From positions 103,387,501 to 103,451,500 of the forward strand of contig CM074857.1 of the NCBI GenBank assembly GCA_037501455.1: a stretch of 64,000 bases of DNA. Direction: 5' to 3'. The translations under genes and the position numbers were made by a program. Below the pieces are notes generated by a model, which saw only the letters and a list, made by a program, of their open reading frames with translations, ran no database searches and had not been told where the DNA came from. This document shows positions 47,212 through 56,085 of this stretch, one piece after another. Position 1 is the stretch's first letter; each line of letters begins with the position of its first letter. This DNA is from Lantana camara. Lineage: Eukaryota > Streptophyta > Magnoliopsida > Lamiales > Verbenaceae.

Positions 47212-47759
47212 GGGCTGATCCCAGTCACCTCCTGTCCTTTGGGGGGGGGGGGGGGGGGGGGGGTTTGCATTTTCCCCCATATGCTTTGATTTTTAGCATT
47301 TATCCTCCTAACATTTGAAAAATATCACACTTAACCCCTTGTAACAAACTTTAACAAAGCAAATCTATATAAACCTGACCTCAAATGTGTTGATATTATA
47401 TATCAAATTGAAGCTCTCGACACAAGGAACACAACAATGGTCTCGGAACCAAAATCCCACAACCGATGAAACAAAAATAATCGGTTAAAGACGACGCACG
47501 ACGAATGAAACTTTTGGCGGCTAATAGGGTCGACTGGGGTATGGGCTTTGTTCTCCTTGGGGAGATGAACGCGATGGCGGTGGTCTTGAAACTTGGCTTG
47601 CCGTGATGAAGGAGAAATTGACGGTTAAAATTTTTTAAATGGGTTAAGTGTAATATTTTTCAAAGGTTAGGGGGGTAAATGCTAAAAATCCAAGCATGTG
47701 GAGAAAAGTGTAACCCCCCCCCCCCCCCCAAAGGACAGGGCGCTGACCAGGATTAACGC
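47212..47759. mobile_element. Mutator-like MITE (548 bp) with 9-bp duplication
   Basis: Flanked by TTTTTTATA on both sides (47203-47211 and 47760-47768). Long inverted ends: GGGCTGATCCCAGTCA with TCCTGTCCTTTGGGG on the left, and GCGTTAATCCTGGTCA with CCCTGTCCTTTGGGG on the right (reverse strand), continuing inward past a run of G (left) or C (right) into TTTAGCATTTA. A 9-bp duplication is typical of Mutator-like elements. No coding. Confidence 0.8.
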
Positions 47760-48154
47760 TTTTTTATATATGTCTTTTTATTTATTAAATATATTTGAAA
47801 GTTATAAACTATTACTTATGTTTAAAAGCTAGAATTATTTGTATAAATTATTATACATTTTAAATCTTTTTTTTTATATAATAATATAATTTCAAATATT
47901 TTTATTTTTTATTTATTTAAATGTTTCTCTACTTTATATTTCTACTTATTATACATTATTTGAAATAGAGATTTCATATAAATATTTTTGTATGTGTAAT
48001 TTTTTAAGATCAAAATAGTTCATCAAAAATATTATTATATTTATTTAATCAAATTAGATATTTTTAATATTTTAATTTAATCAATAAACATAATAGCTAA
48101 ACTTATTTAAATAAAATTAAATGATAAACGTGCAACGCACGTTTATTTCACTAG

Positions 48155-48179
48155 TGTATATATATATAGATAGTGTTTT

Positions 48180-48234
<55 letters not shown>

Positions 48235-48605
48235 TATTCTATTAGTTATCAATCGTAATTTACATAATATACTATTCTATTATGTATCTTTATAATATAT
48301 ATATATACACAAAATTGAAGGTTTATAATATAATTAATTGTTATGTAATAGTTATTAGCAATGATTTTATATTTCTACAAAAAAAATAATTTAATTTATA
48401 ATTTTGAATTAATAATTTAAGTGAAACAATGTAAATATTATTTTTATATTACTAATTTTATTTTTAAATGTACAAATATCTTATAGTGTAACTTATAATT
48501 AATATATTGTTGAAAGTATTATAGTGAGGATATTTTGGCCGATCACAAAGTTTCAAGAAACCAAAAACCCAACTCGTACTTTTATAATATATATAAATAT
48601 CTCAA
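48155..48605 (-). other. 5' part of the outer Helitron, with (TA)n
   Basis: AT-rich sequence with a microsatellite at about 48185-48233. On the minus strand it matches Helitron 5' ends for the last ~90 bases. No gene. Confidence 0.6.
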
Positions 48606-48621
48606 TAAATATGATTATATT

Positions 48622-49452
48622 TGATGGGTCTGAATACATGTTATGGAGTCCGATCACTTTAGAATTTGTTTAAGTGAGGAAACCAGTGGATACTCGCCGG
48701 AAAAGGTGAAGGTTCTACCTTCTAGGACAAACACAAGAACAGAGTCAGAAGGCCAAGCTGGGGGAACTGGGGGTGATTCGCAGTTTGGCTCTCCGACGCT
48801 CAAGTCAGATGAAGATCTGAAAGAGGAAATATGCTAAGTATGGAGTTGTAGGAATGGAGGTTGCTTACAGTGAAGGAGATGAACTCTCATATTTATAGTT
48901 GAGGGTCAGGGACCCTTTGGTCATTTGCCACATGTAGTCCTGACTGAATGTTGCCCTAACACGTGGCGTTGCGAGAGAGAAACCTAGGGGGAATCTTCTG
49001 CCAAAAGCCGGTGAAAGTTAGTGCTGGCAACAGTAGCAGGTGCGCGGACAGGTACGGGATGTCAGAGAACCGTTTTAGGGGTTGGTGACGAGGGCTAGGA
49101 TCACGCTCGTATCAACTGTGAGCCCTTGGAGGCCAATGAATCCGCTGGGGGATGAAGGCCAAGGCTTGTGTAATGAGTTGAAGTGGGAGCTTCCTTGAGG
49201 GAGTATCACGCTCGAAGAAAGCTTCCTTGACTGACTGGAGCTTTAGCCATGTGGTAGGAATCGTGCTCGTTAGAGAGGGGCAACGTTGATTATGTGAGCA
49301 CGTAGCAGAAATGGCACGTGACTTTGAGGAAAGCTGACGCTTTTAGGGGTTTGGGCGCTCGTGTAATACTACCTTAATCATAAAAAGACGGGTGTCACCA
49401 TCTTGAGTTGCCACGTGTCCTAATACGGGACGAGCGTGTTTGGACCCCATCA
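48622..49452 (-). repeat. 3' LTR of Tat copy 1 (831 bp)
   Basis: Plus-strand ends TGATGGGTCTGAATAC and GGACCCCATCA, with inverted TGATGGG/CCCATCA termini. It aligns with 60904-61727 and is followed on the right by the polypurine tract. Confidence 0.88.
48889..48897 (-). promoter_or_regulatory. TATA box of the Tat LTR
   Basis: TATAAATAT on the minus strand, kept at the same place in copy 2 (61176-61184). It points into the LTR, as expected for the element's own promoter. Confidence 0.65.
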
Positions 49453-49467
49453 TTTTGCCCCCCAATT
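49453..49467 (-). other. Polypurine tract of Tat copy 1
   Basis: The minus strand reads AATTGGGGGGCAAAA directly before TGATGGGG of the LTR. The same arrangement is in copy 2. Confidence 0.8.
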
Positions 49468-49791
49468 TTGTAGTCCTTAGTAATAAGGGCTGTAAAATTT
49501 TCCCAAAGCGATCCCTTGAGCGTAGCGCTCGTATGAGGAGTAGCGTGTTGGGCAATCCCCTCTCTGATTGCGCCATAAATGCGGTCTCTTCATCTGACCG
49601 CTTGTAACGTCCATGCATTAAATGCAGTCCTTTCCTCTGACCAATTGGAGCGTCTAAGCATTAAATGCTGATGCGCGTGGGGCGCGTGAGTCTTGGGAAG
49701 TACGTGACGGTCCAGTAAAGGGGACGGTTTCCTAGGCGGGAAATGATTGCGATTTTGAACTTCTTGCCAGAAGCGTACCAACTCCCATCTC

Positions 49792-49799
49792 TATAAATA
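49792..49799 (+). promoter_or_regulatory. TATA box of the antisense gene, copy 1
   Basis: CTATAAATAAGGGATT on the plus strand about 290 bases before the ATG, kept in copy 2 (62024-62031). A possible leader intron follows: donor AAG|GTACAC at 49927 and acceptor CCCCCATAG at 50078, just before the ATG. The donor is also present in copy 2 (AAG|GTAACC). Confidence 0.65.
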
Positions 49800-50080
49800 A
49801 GGGATTTTGTATCTGGTCCATCTTTTACGCGAACAAATCTTCATAGCACCAACTTGCAGAAAAACTCTTTGCAAATAAGTTTCCGGCATTCGCAATCTTC
49901 TTCTCAGTTTCTTCCGAAAACCCAAGGTACACTTCAGTGAAATCTTCTAACTTAGCTAACTTTAGAATCACGTTTAGGATTTAGTAATCCCCTAAGCTTT
50001 ATCGTTCCAGAAATCTTAAATTTCTTCGAAAATCCCTCACTTCCAAAATCCTCATATCTTTCCCTTATTCCCCCATAGCC

Positions 50081-52351
50081 ATGGCCAGAGATCACATAGA
50101 GGAATTCACCCGGAAAGTGGAGGACATGGCTACCCAGAGCTTATCTCCGCCGGCCTCACCTAGGGACGAGGAACTGGACGCTGTCGTGATGGCCATAGAT
50201 GAAAGGAACCCAGGTGGGGTTGAACATCTCTTCGAAGAGATGAATTTGGTGATGGAGGCGGAAAGGCAGGGAGAGGTTTTGCCATTAACGGAGAGTGCCA
50301 CCCATCCTCACCCTCACACGGTGACCGTGGCCATCGCCGCCCCAGCCTCAGAATTAGAGGGAGGAGCGGGGCCCTCGGATAGAGCCCAGGCCAAGGGCAA
50401 AGGAAAGAAGTCCCAGAAGCCCAAAAAAGCCAAGAGAACCAAAGGGCCAAACGAGGGTGACGGCTCGGGCATGCAGGCGACCGAGCACACCCCCGGACGA
50501 GACTCCCAGTACCATTACTTTGGGAGAGATAAAATCGGTTATGGCCCCAATCTACTGGGACGAGCGTTACTCATGGAGAATCCCGGCCAAGCACGAGCGC
50601 ACCAATCGTCCCCCTCCTGGCGAAATTGCGGTTTACAAGGACGCGGTTGGTTCCATCGGCTTGAGGTTCCCAATTCCAGTCTCAATGGCCCGTATTCTGA
50701 ACGATTTAAACCTTTGCCTTTCGCAAATCGTTCCCAACGGCCTCGCTCTGATAACAAGCTTCGTGATCTTGATGAGATGTACTGGATACGAGCCCTTAAT
50801 GCGGAACTTTAACGCCCTTCTCCAAGTAGTTAGCTACCCGCGCTCGTCACCCGAGGCTGGGTATTTCTACTACATTCAAGCGAAGGCCCGTTTGAAATTG
50901 ATCAACTCTCCTTCCACCACCTACAGCCCAGATTGGAAGGAGAAGTTCATCTTTGTCAAGGCCCCAACGGATGAGGGTTTTGGTGTATCGCGAGAGTGGA
51001 TCTCTCACGGGAAGGGCTCCCTCGTAAGGAATCACCTGGCACCCGCTCTCCCTGATAATTGGGCCAAGGACTTGGCTGAAGCACTGAGGGACGAGGGCCA
51101 ACTAATCCAAGCCAAGGACTGGATTGATGACGCTGAACTCATGTTCCTCTGTGGGCTCACTGACGACCCCCATTATCTCAACAACCCCCCCGCTCGTGAT
51201 TTGGAGAGAGCCGGTTAGATTTTAGGGCACTAACTTGTAGATAGGAATGCTAACTTGCCTATTTTTGCATTTGTAACTCGTCTTTATGAAACTTGCTTAA
51301 GGAGCGAATATCTTAAGGATGGCCGAAGGGATGAGAAATTCTGCCAGGTTTGCCAACGACAATAGGCGTCATACCCAACAAGAAGATCAACCGAATTCCC
51401 GAGGCCGTGGAGCGGGCCTGGGTGACCGTCGCGGTGGCCATCAGGGCGCCAGTTCAAGTACTGCACCCGGTGCTCAAACGCAACGAGGCCGACGAGATGA
51501 CAGAGCGGCCAACGCGGAGAACCGGATAGTGGTACGGCCACCTCCTGTGACAGATACGAGGGTGGCCGATCCCCGCACTATCAATCAAGTAAGGCCCCCA
51601 ACAAACGTGGTGGCAAGCGGGGCCCAATCGAGCTCTGACCGGACTTCCCATAAGAGGAAGAGGATGCCCGATGCCTTCGTAATAACGGGCAAGGGTAAAC
51701 AGGTGGTTGAAGGCCCCAAGGGCGGCGGAGAGACTTCCTCTTCAGAGGAAGAGCATCGGTGGGATTTCACCCGTCGAGGGGATAGGAATTTTATCGGCTC
51801 CACGGACGGAGGTGCAGTTCTATTGAGGCATGGCACGCTCGCTCAGACCATCAGCGCGAGTTTATACGAGAGGGCTCAGTTCACGGCGGATCACAAACAC
51901 CTGTATTCTGAGTCCGTCGAAAAGGTGACCAGCGATATGGTGCATGCCATCCTTTCGGTAAATTTCCTCCCCCCTTTCTTTTCTTGTGACTTTGTTAACC
52001 TTCAGGGATGAATATATGGCGGCCCACCCTCATGAGAAAAATTCCCAAGTGGAGCAAAATGAGGGGGACAACAATGCAAGCACTATCTTGGAAATCCCTC
52101 CGGCGGACGAGCCTCAAGCGCCAGTTGCTAACGCTCCCGCTCCCGCGGCCGATAATCTCCCCATTCCTGCCAACGATGCCAACGAGCCCAATGCTCCCCA
52201 AGCTCTGGGAAACAACGAGCCCGCTCCTCCAGCTGTCCAAAACCAAGGCGAAGTTGCCCCCCAAGCACAAGAACCGGCGGGTCCGGTATACGGCCCTGTC
52301 CCTCGAAATGTCTTAGTGGTTTTGGATGAAGACGTTGCCCCTGCTGCTTAA
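50081..52351 (+). pseudogene. Antisense gene of the Tat element (multi-exon, gypsy-type transposon domain)
   Basis: Starts ATG 50081 (MARDHIEEFTRKVEDM). Acidic N-terminus and a Lys-rich stretch (GKGKKSQKPKKAKRTKG), then a conserved part from GEIKSVMAPIYWDERYSWRI through GLRFPIPVSMARILNDLNL, NGLALITSFVILMRC, YYIQAKARLKLINSP and REWISHGKGSL to 51218. This resembles the plant domain called putative gypsy type transposon (Transposase_28-like); I am fairly but not fully sure. One extra C at ~50491 shifts the frame relative to copy 2. Exon 2 (51319 onward, Arg/Gly-rich then an SSEEE acidic patch) and exon 3 (52006-52351, Pro/Ala-rich) follow. The 51958-52005 intron has GT..AG ends but is only 48 bp. 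It lies opposite to pol, between integrase and the 3' LTR. Function unknown. Confidence 0.75.
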
Positions 52352-53171
52352 AATTCCTCCTCTCAGTCCGCTTATGTTGTAACTTCCTTTCTTTGTCTTA
52401 ATGCCTTTCTTTGTAAGAACGTTATGGGCCCTTGCGCCCTTATTTTGTAATTCGTCCTAATTAATGAAGTTCTTCCTTTAACTCTTTGAGTGTGATGTTG
52501 TCCTTTACGCTTGTTGTAACAGAATCTTGTAATAATAAGATTATGTGTAGCATGCATAGTAAAAATCGTATTACTTAGTTAAGCCTTTGTAACTTGAAAA
52601 GGTTTCTTAAGTCTTGAGTAATAATGGGGGTCTTACTGAGAGATTGCCCTTGTTCAAGACTTGTGAAAATTCTTCTTAACTTGCAAAATTTTACTAAGTC
52701 TTGAGTGATTTTGAGGGTCTTACTAAGAGATTGCCCTCGTTCAAGACTTGTGAGAATTCTTCTTAACTTGGAAAATTTTACTAAGTCTTGAGTGATTTCG
52801 AGGGTCTTACTAAGAGATTGCCCTCGTTCAAGACTTGTGAGAATTCTGCATCCTCTGGGCTTCTCCCTTTGTGGGGTGCGATTTGATGCCGCGGATCCTT
52901 TTTTCGCGCGCTAGGTACCCATAGTATAGGCGACCTAGGCCTACTAGGACGCCCGTGCACTTGGACTATGGCGCGTATCCTTAGAGGCGCTGGACAAGCA
53001 AACTCGTGGATTTATGCCCATCCTTGATTTATGAGGAAATTCTTACCCCTTGGGTCTAGGATCCCAAGGGAGAATTCTCGTAGCCTGCATACTTAGACAA
53101 AGTAAATGAGAGGAATGATCTTTATTATGAATACAGAAATAACAAGGGTTTTACGCTTTTACAAGATAAAC
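52352..53171. other. 3' untranslated region of Tat element, between convergent genes
   Basis: It lies between the ends of the plus-strand antisense gene and the minus-strand integrase. It holds T-rich TTTGTAA sequence and AATTAATGAA near 52460, suitable as a polyadenylation region for the antisense gene, the 87-bp repeats (52591-52848), and otherwise unassigned sequence to 53171. Confidence 0.6.
52591..52848. repeat. Three tandem units of about 87 bp
   Basis: Units start at 52591, 52678 and 52765 with AACTTG.AAA. Each contains AAGTCTTGAGT, GAGGGTCTTACT-AGAGATTG and TTCAAGACTTGTGA; AAGTCTTGA and TCAAGACTT are inverted within each unit. Units 2 and 3 are nearly identical, and unit 1 is diverged. 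Confidence 0.9.
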
Positions 53172-54632
53172 TCAAACATAGAATTTCCTGAGATTGCATG
53201 CGTTCCAAGGTCGTGGGAGACGCTCGCCATGTAATGATTCGAGCGTGTAGGTGTTGTTTGCTCGTATTTGTATGACTTTGAATGGACCTTCCCAGTTGGG
53301 ATCCAATTTCCCCACATGTTTGGATACTTCTACTTTCGTCAAGACCAAGTCTCCCAGCTGGGAAGTTCTTTCTTTCACACGCTTGTTGTACTGTTGTGCC
53401 ACGGCCGCTTTATATCTGAGTATTTTAGCCCAGGCCTTATCTCTTCTTTCCTCCAGTAGGTCCAATTCCAGGCTCCTGTTATCTTCATTAAGTTGGGGCT
53501 CGAAATAGGCTACACGAGCGGATTCGTTTACAATTTCTGCTGGTATCATGGCTTCTGACCCATATACGAGCGTGAAGGGTGTCTCTCCAGTGGCCGCTCG
53601 TGGAGTAGTGCGATAAGCCCAGAGTGCCCCTTGCAGTTCTTCTGCCCATTCACTCTTTTTGCTCTCTAGCATCGTTTTTAGATGCTGCAAAATGACCCAG
53701 TTGGTGACTTCCGTCTGTCCATTGGCTTGGGGATGGCCCAAGGAGGTAAAGCGTTGTCCAATCCCTAACTCTGAACACCACTCTCGTGTATCAGCTGCTA
53801 TGAACTGGAATCCATTGTCTGAAATGAGTACCCTAGGTATGCCATATCTGCAAATAATGTTCTTCCAAATGAAGTCCCTCACGACCCTGAAAGTGATCTT
53901 TGCCATAGCTTCGGCCTCGGCCCATTTGGTAAAATAGTCGACAGCTAAAATGAAAAACTTCTTCTGTCCGACGGCGATGGGCAAGAGACCCACGATGTCA
54001 ATTCCCCATTGGTCAAAGGGCCATGATACATCTATAGGGATTATTTGAGCGGCTGGCAGTTGAGGGAGGTTAGAATGGAATTGACACTTAGGGCATTTCC
54101 TGGAAAACTCAATGGCGTCTTGGAGAACCGTGGGCCAATAAAACCCACTCCTCAGAATTTTCTTAGCTAGGATACGCCCTTCTGAATGGTTCCCACAGCT
54201 CCCATTGTGAACAAGTTCGAGCGTTTCTTTTGCTTGCGAGGGCTTTAGACACCTCATTGGGGGTCCTTGAAACGACTTCTTGAATAACCTTCCTTCTGAG
54301 TCCAAAGAAAACCGAGGGGCCTTGTTTCGAATTTTTCGAGCCTCCACCTTGTGAGTGGGACAAACGCCACCTTTAAGAAATTTGATAATACCGTCAAGCC
54401 AACAAGGCTCATGTGGATCAATCATAGCGACCATCTCCTTGGTGATTTTCTCCCTGATCAAAGGTTCTTCTGTTCTAAGGAACGTGACAGAACGCTCATA
54501 GGTACCTTCCAATGCCGAGGCAAATTTTGATAGAGCGTCAGCACGCTCGTTTTCTGCCCGTGGGACCTGAAGTAGATGGAATTCTTTGAACTTCCCAATG
54601 ACTTCCCTGGGTTTGCTCAAATACTGAACCAT
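53172..54632 (-). CDS. Tat pol: end of aRNase H and complete integrase (open frame)
   Basis: 486 codons without a stop. After the RNase H tail (LLQVPRAENERADALSKFAS) comes integrase with an intact HHCC zinc site (LELVHNGSCGNH.., KCPKCQF), a core with WGIDIVGLLP, VLISDNGFQF and NGQTEVTNW (D, D, E), then a YGSEAMIPAEI region and the C-terminal GKLDPNWEGPFKV with a natural end LRKFYV. All expected catalytic and zinc residues are visible. It is only part of a polyprotein: upstream parts are broken, so this copy is probably not expressed as a working enzyme. The start shown is only the first possible one in the open stretch. Confidence 0.88.
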   Translation of the reverse strand: MVQYLSKPREVIGKFKEFHLLQVPRAENERADALSKFASALEGTYERSVTFLRTEEPLIREKITKEMVAMIDPHEPCWLDGIIKFLKGGVCPTHKVEARKIRNKAPRFSLDSEGRLFKKSFQGPPMRCLKPSQAKETLELVHNGSCGNHSEGRILAKKILRSGFYWPTVLQDAIEFSRKCPKCQFHSNLPQLPAAQIIPIDVSWPFDQWGIDIVGLLPIAVGQKKFFILAVDYFTKWAEAEAMAKITFRVVRDFIWKNIICRYGIPRVLISDNGFQFIAADTREWCSELGIGQRFTSLGHPQANGQTEVTNWVILQHLKTMLESKKSEWAEELQGALWAYRTTPRAATGETPFTLVYGSEAMIPAEIVNESARVAYFEPQLNEDNRSLELDLLEERRDKAWAKILRYKAAVAQQYNKRVKERTSQLGDLVLTKVEVSKHVGKLDPNWEGPFKVIQIRANNTYTLESLHGERLPRPWNACNLRKFYV

Positions 54633-54688
54633 GGTGGTTTCTCGAGCCTCATAAGTTCCTTCGATCTGGCTTACAATTAACTGTGAGT

Positions 54689-56085
54689 CTACATAAGCAT
54701 GATTCTGGAGGCTCCGTTCTGAAAAGCAATTTTCAACCCCTGCACAAGGTCTTCATATTCTGCCTCGTTATTGGTGACTTGAAAATCCAACCTGATTGCA
54801 AAGTCTAACTCAATCCCATTAGGGTCTCTAAGGGTTACCCCTGCTCCTCCCCCTTGAGAGGTTGAGGAACCATCCGTGTGTAGGACCCACAATCCCTCGT
54901 TCTCTGGTGTTGCTGACTCTAAACTGAAGCGTTCAACCAGCAAATCCGCTACAACCTGCGCTTGTATAGCGGTTCTGGGCTCGAAACTTAAGTCAAACTG
55001 ACTCAACTCAATAGCCCATTTTATCAATCTCCCAGACACGTCTGCTTTGGATAACACTTGCTTCAAAGGCTGATCAGTGAGGACCGTTATTGAGTGCGCT
55101 TGAAAGTAAGGCCTCAATCATCTTGATGCGTTGATGAGGGCAAACACAAATTTCTCGATTTCCAAATACTTCTTCTCAGCCCCTTGTAATGTTTTGCTCA
55201 AATAGTAAACAGGCACGTGCTTGTGTTCCCGCACAGCTACCAGTACCGCGCTCGTTGCCTCGGTTGAAACGGAGAGGTACACAAATAGCCTTTCGCCTTC
55301 AACGGGTTTTGTCAGGAGCGGGGCGCTCGAAAGGTACGCCTTCATGTCTTGCAATGCTTTTTCACATTCTTCGGTCCAAGCAAAATTTCGTGCGTTTCGC
55401 AAAATTTTGAAGAAAGGGAGGTTTCTGTCCGCCGAGCGCGAAATGAATCTGTTTAGTGAAATGATTTTTCCCACTAGCACTTGTACTTCCCTAAGATTAC
55501 GAGGGGAGGGGATGTCCAAGATAGCCTTGATTTTCTTGGGGTTGGCTTCAATCCCTCTCTGACTGACCATGTAGCCTAAAAACTTTCCCCCTCGTACCCC
55601 AAAAGTACACTTGGAAGGGTTTAACTTCATCCCGTACTGACGCAGAATGGAAAAAATGCGTTTGAGATCTTCCAGATGTGAGCCCTGACGCTCGCTCTTG
55701 ACAATCATATCATCGATGTAAACTTACATGGATCCTCCAATTTCCTTCTCAAACATCCTGTTGGCAAGGCGTTGATAAGTGGCTCCAGCATTCTTGAGCC
55801 CAAAAGGCATGACCAAGAAGCAATATACGCCTAAAAGATTTGATAATATCCTTACAAGGCATCCATCATACCCATTAGTTCGCACCCCGCGGTCGAATCC
55901 ACCAACTGGTCTATACGGGGCAACGGGTAAGGATCCTTGGGGCAAGCCTTGTTGAGAACAGTGAAGTCATTGCACATGCGCCACTTATTTGCGCTCTTGG
56001 GCACCAACACTACGTTACATAGCCATTCTGGGTACAAGATGGGCTCAATTTACTGCGCCTCTAGGAGCTTGTTCATATTCATAAC
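54689..56085 (-). pseudogene. Tat pol: partial RT, RNase H and archaeal-type RNase H
   Basis: Starts within RT: MNKLLEAQ, a stop, IEPILYPEWLCNVVLVPKS, WRMCNDFTVLNKACPKDPYP. After a stop and GYYQI (~55840), about 20-25 residues are missing, and the frame resumes at GVYCFLVMPFGLKNAGATYQ. A TAA precedes the catalytic VYIDDMIVKS (~55710). RNase H follows to FVFALINASR, with a TGA at ~55118. Then the second RNase H: LWVLHTDGSSTSQGGGAGV and NNEAEYEDLVQGL (catalytic D, E and D visible). A 1-bp change near 54700 separates it from the integrase frame. The second RNase H is diagnostic of the Tat lineage. Confidence 0.88.

Larger units (their letters stand above)
43859..48154 (+). mobile_element. Inner Helitron (non-autonomous, plus) with captured sequence
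   Basis: 5' end TCTATATCTATCTATATATA at 43859, after an A. The next ~90 bases (TATAAAAGCACGAATTGAG, TTTTTGGTTTCTTAC) match the Helitron at 60474. 3' end AAACGTGCAACGCACGTTT (8-bp stem, 3-base loop), ten bases, then CTAG 48151-48154 followed by T. A-T insertion site, TC start, hairpin and CTAG end are Helitron hallmarks. It carries a LINE fragment and a MITE but no Helitron gene. Confidence 0.85.
43508..48600 (-). mobile_element. Outer Helitron (non-autonomous, minus)
   Basis: The 3' end on the minus strand is AATGTGCAACGCACATT (hairpin), a short spacer, then CTAG at 43508-43511, followed by T. The 5' end is near 48600: the minus strand reads TATATTATAAAAGTACGAG and then GTTGGGTTTTTGGTTTCTTG, matching the other two Helitrons here. 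It is split by the inner Helitron (43859-48154). No Rep/helicase gene. The exact 5' base is uncertain because the usual TC is not clear. Confidence 0.75.
48622..56085 (-). mobile_element. Tat-lineage Ty3/gypsy element, copy 1 (5' end lost)
   Basis: On the minus strand: partial RT, RNase H, a second archaeal-type RNase H, integrase, a tandem-repeat 3' region, polypurine tract and 3' LTR. A second RNase H is the mark of the Tat group (established). On the plus strand, between pol and the 3' LTR, lies a separate gene (50081-52351). Homology stops in RT at about 56085; gag, protease and the 5' LTR are absent. Confidence 0.9.

Noticed and set aside
47400..47640. Possible gene fragment in the GC-richer middle of the Mutator-like MITE
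   Set aside because: No open frame or motif; it is part of the non-coding centre of the element.
48480..48490. CTTATAGTG as the right end of the CACTA element starting at 42505
   Set aside because: Only the last nine bases match the expected end, no subterminal repeats precede it, and it lies within Helitron sequence.
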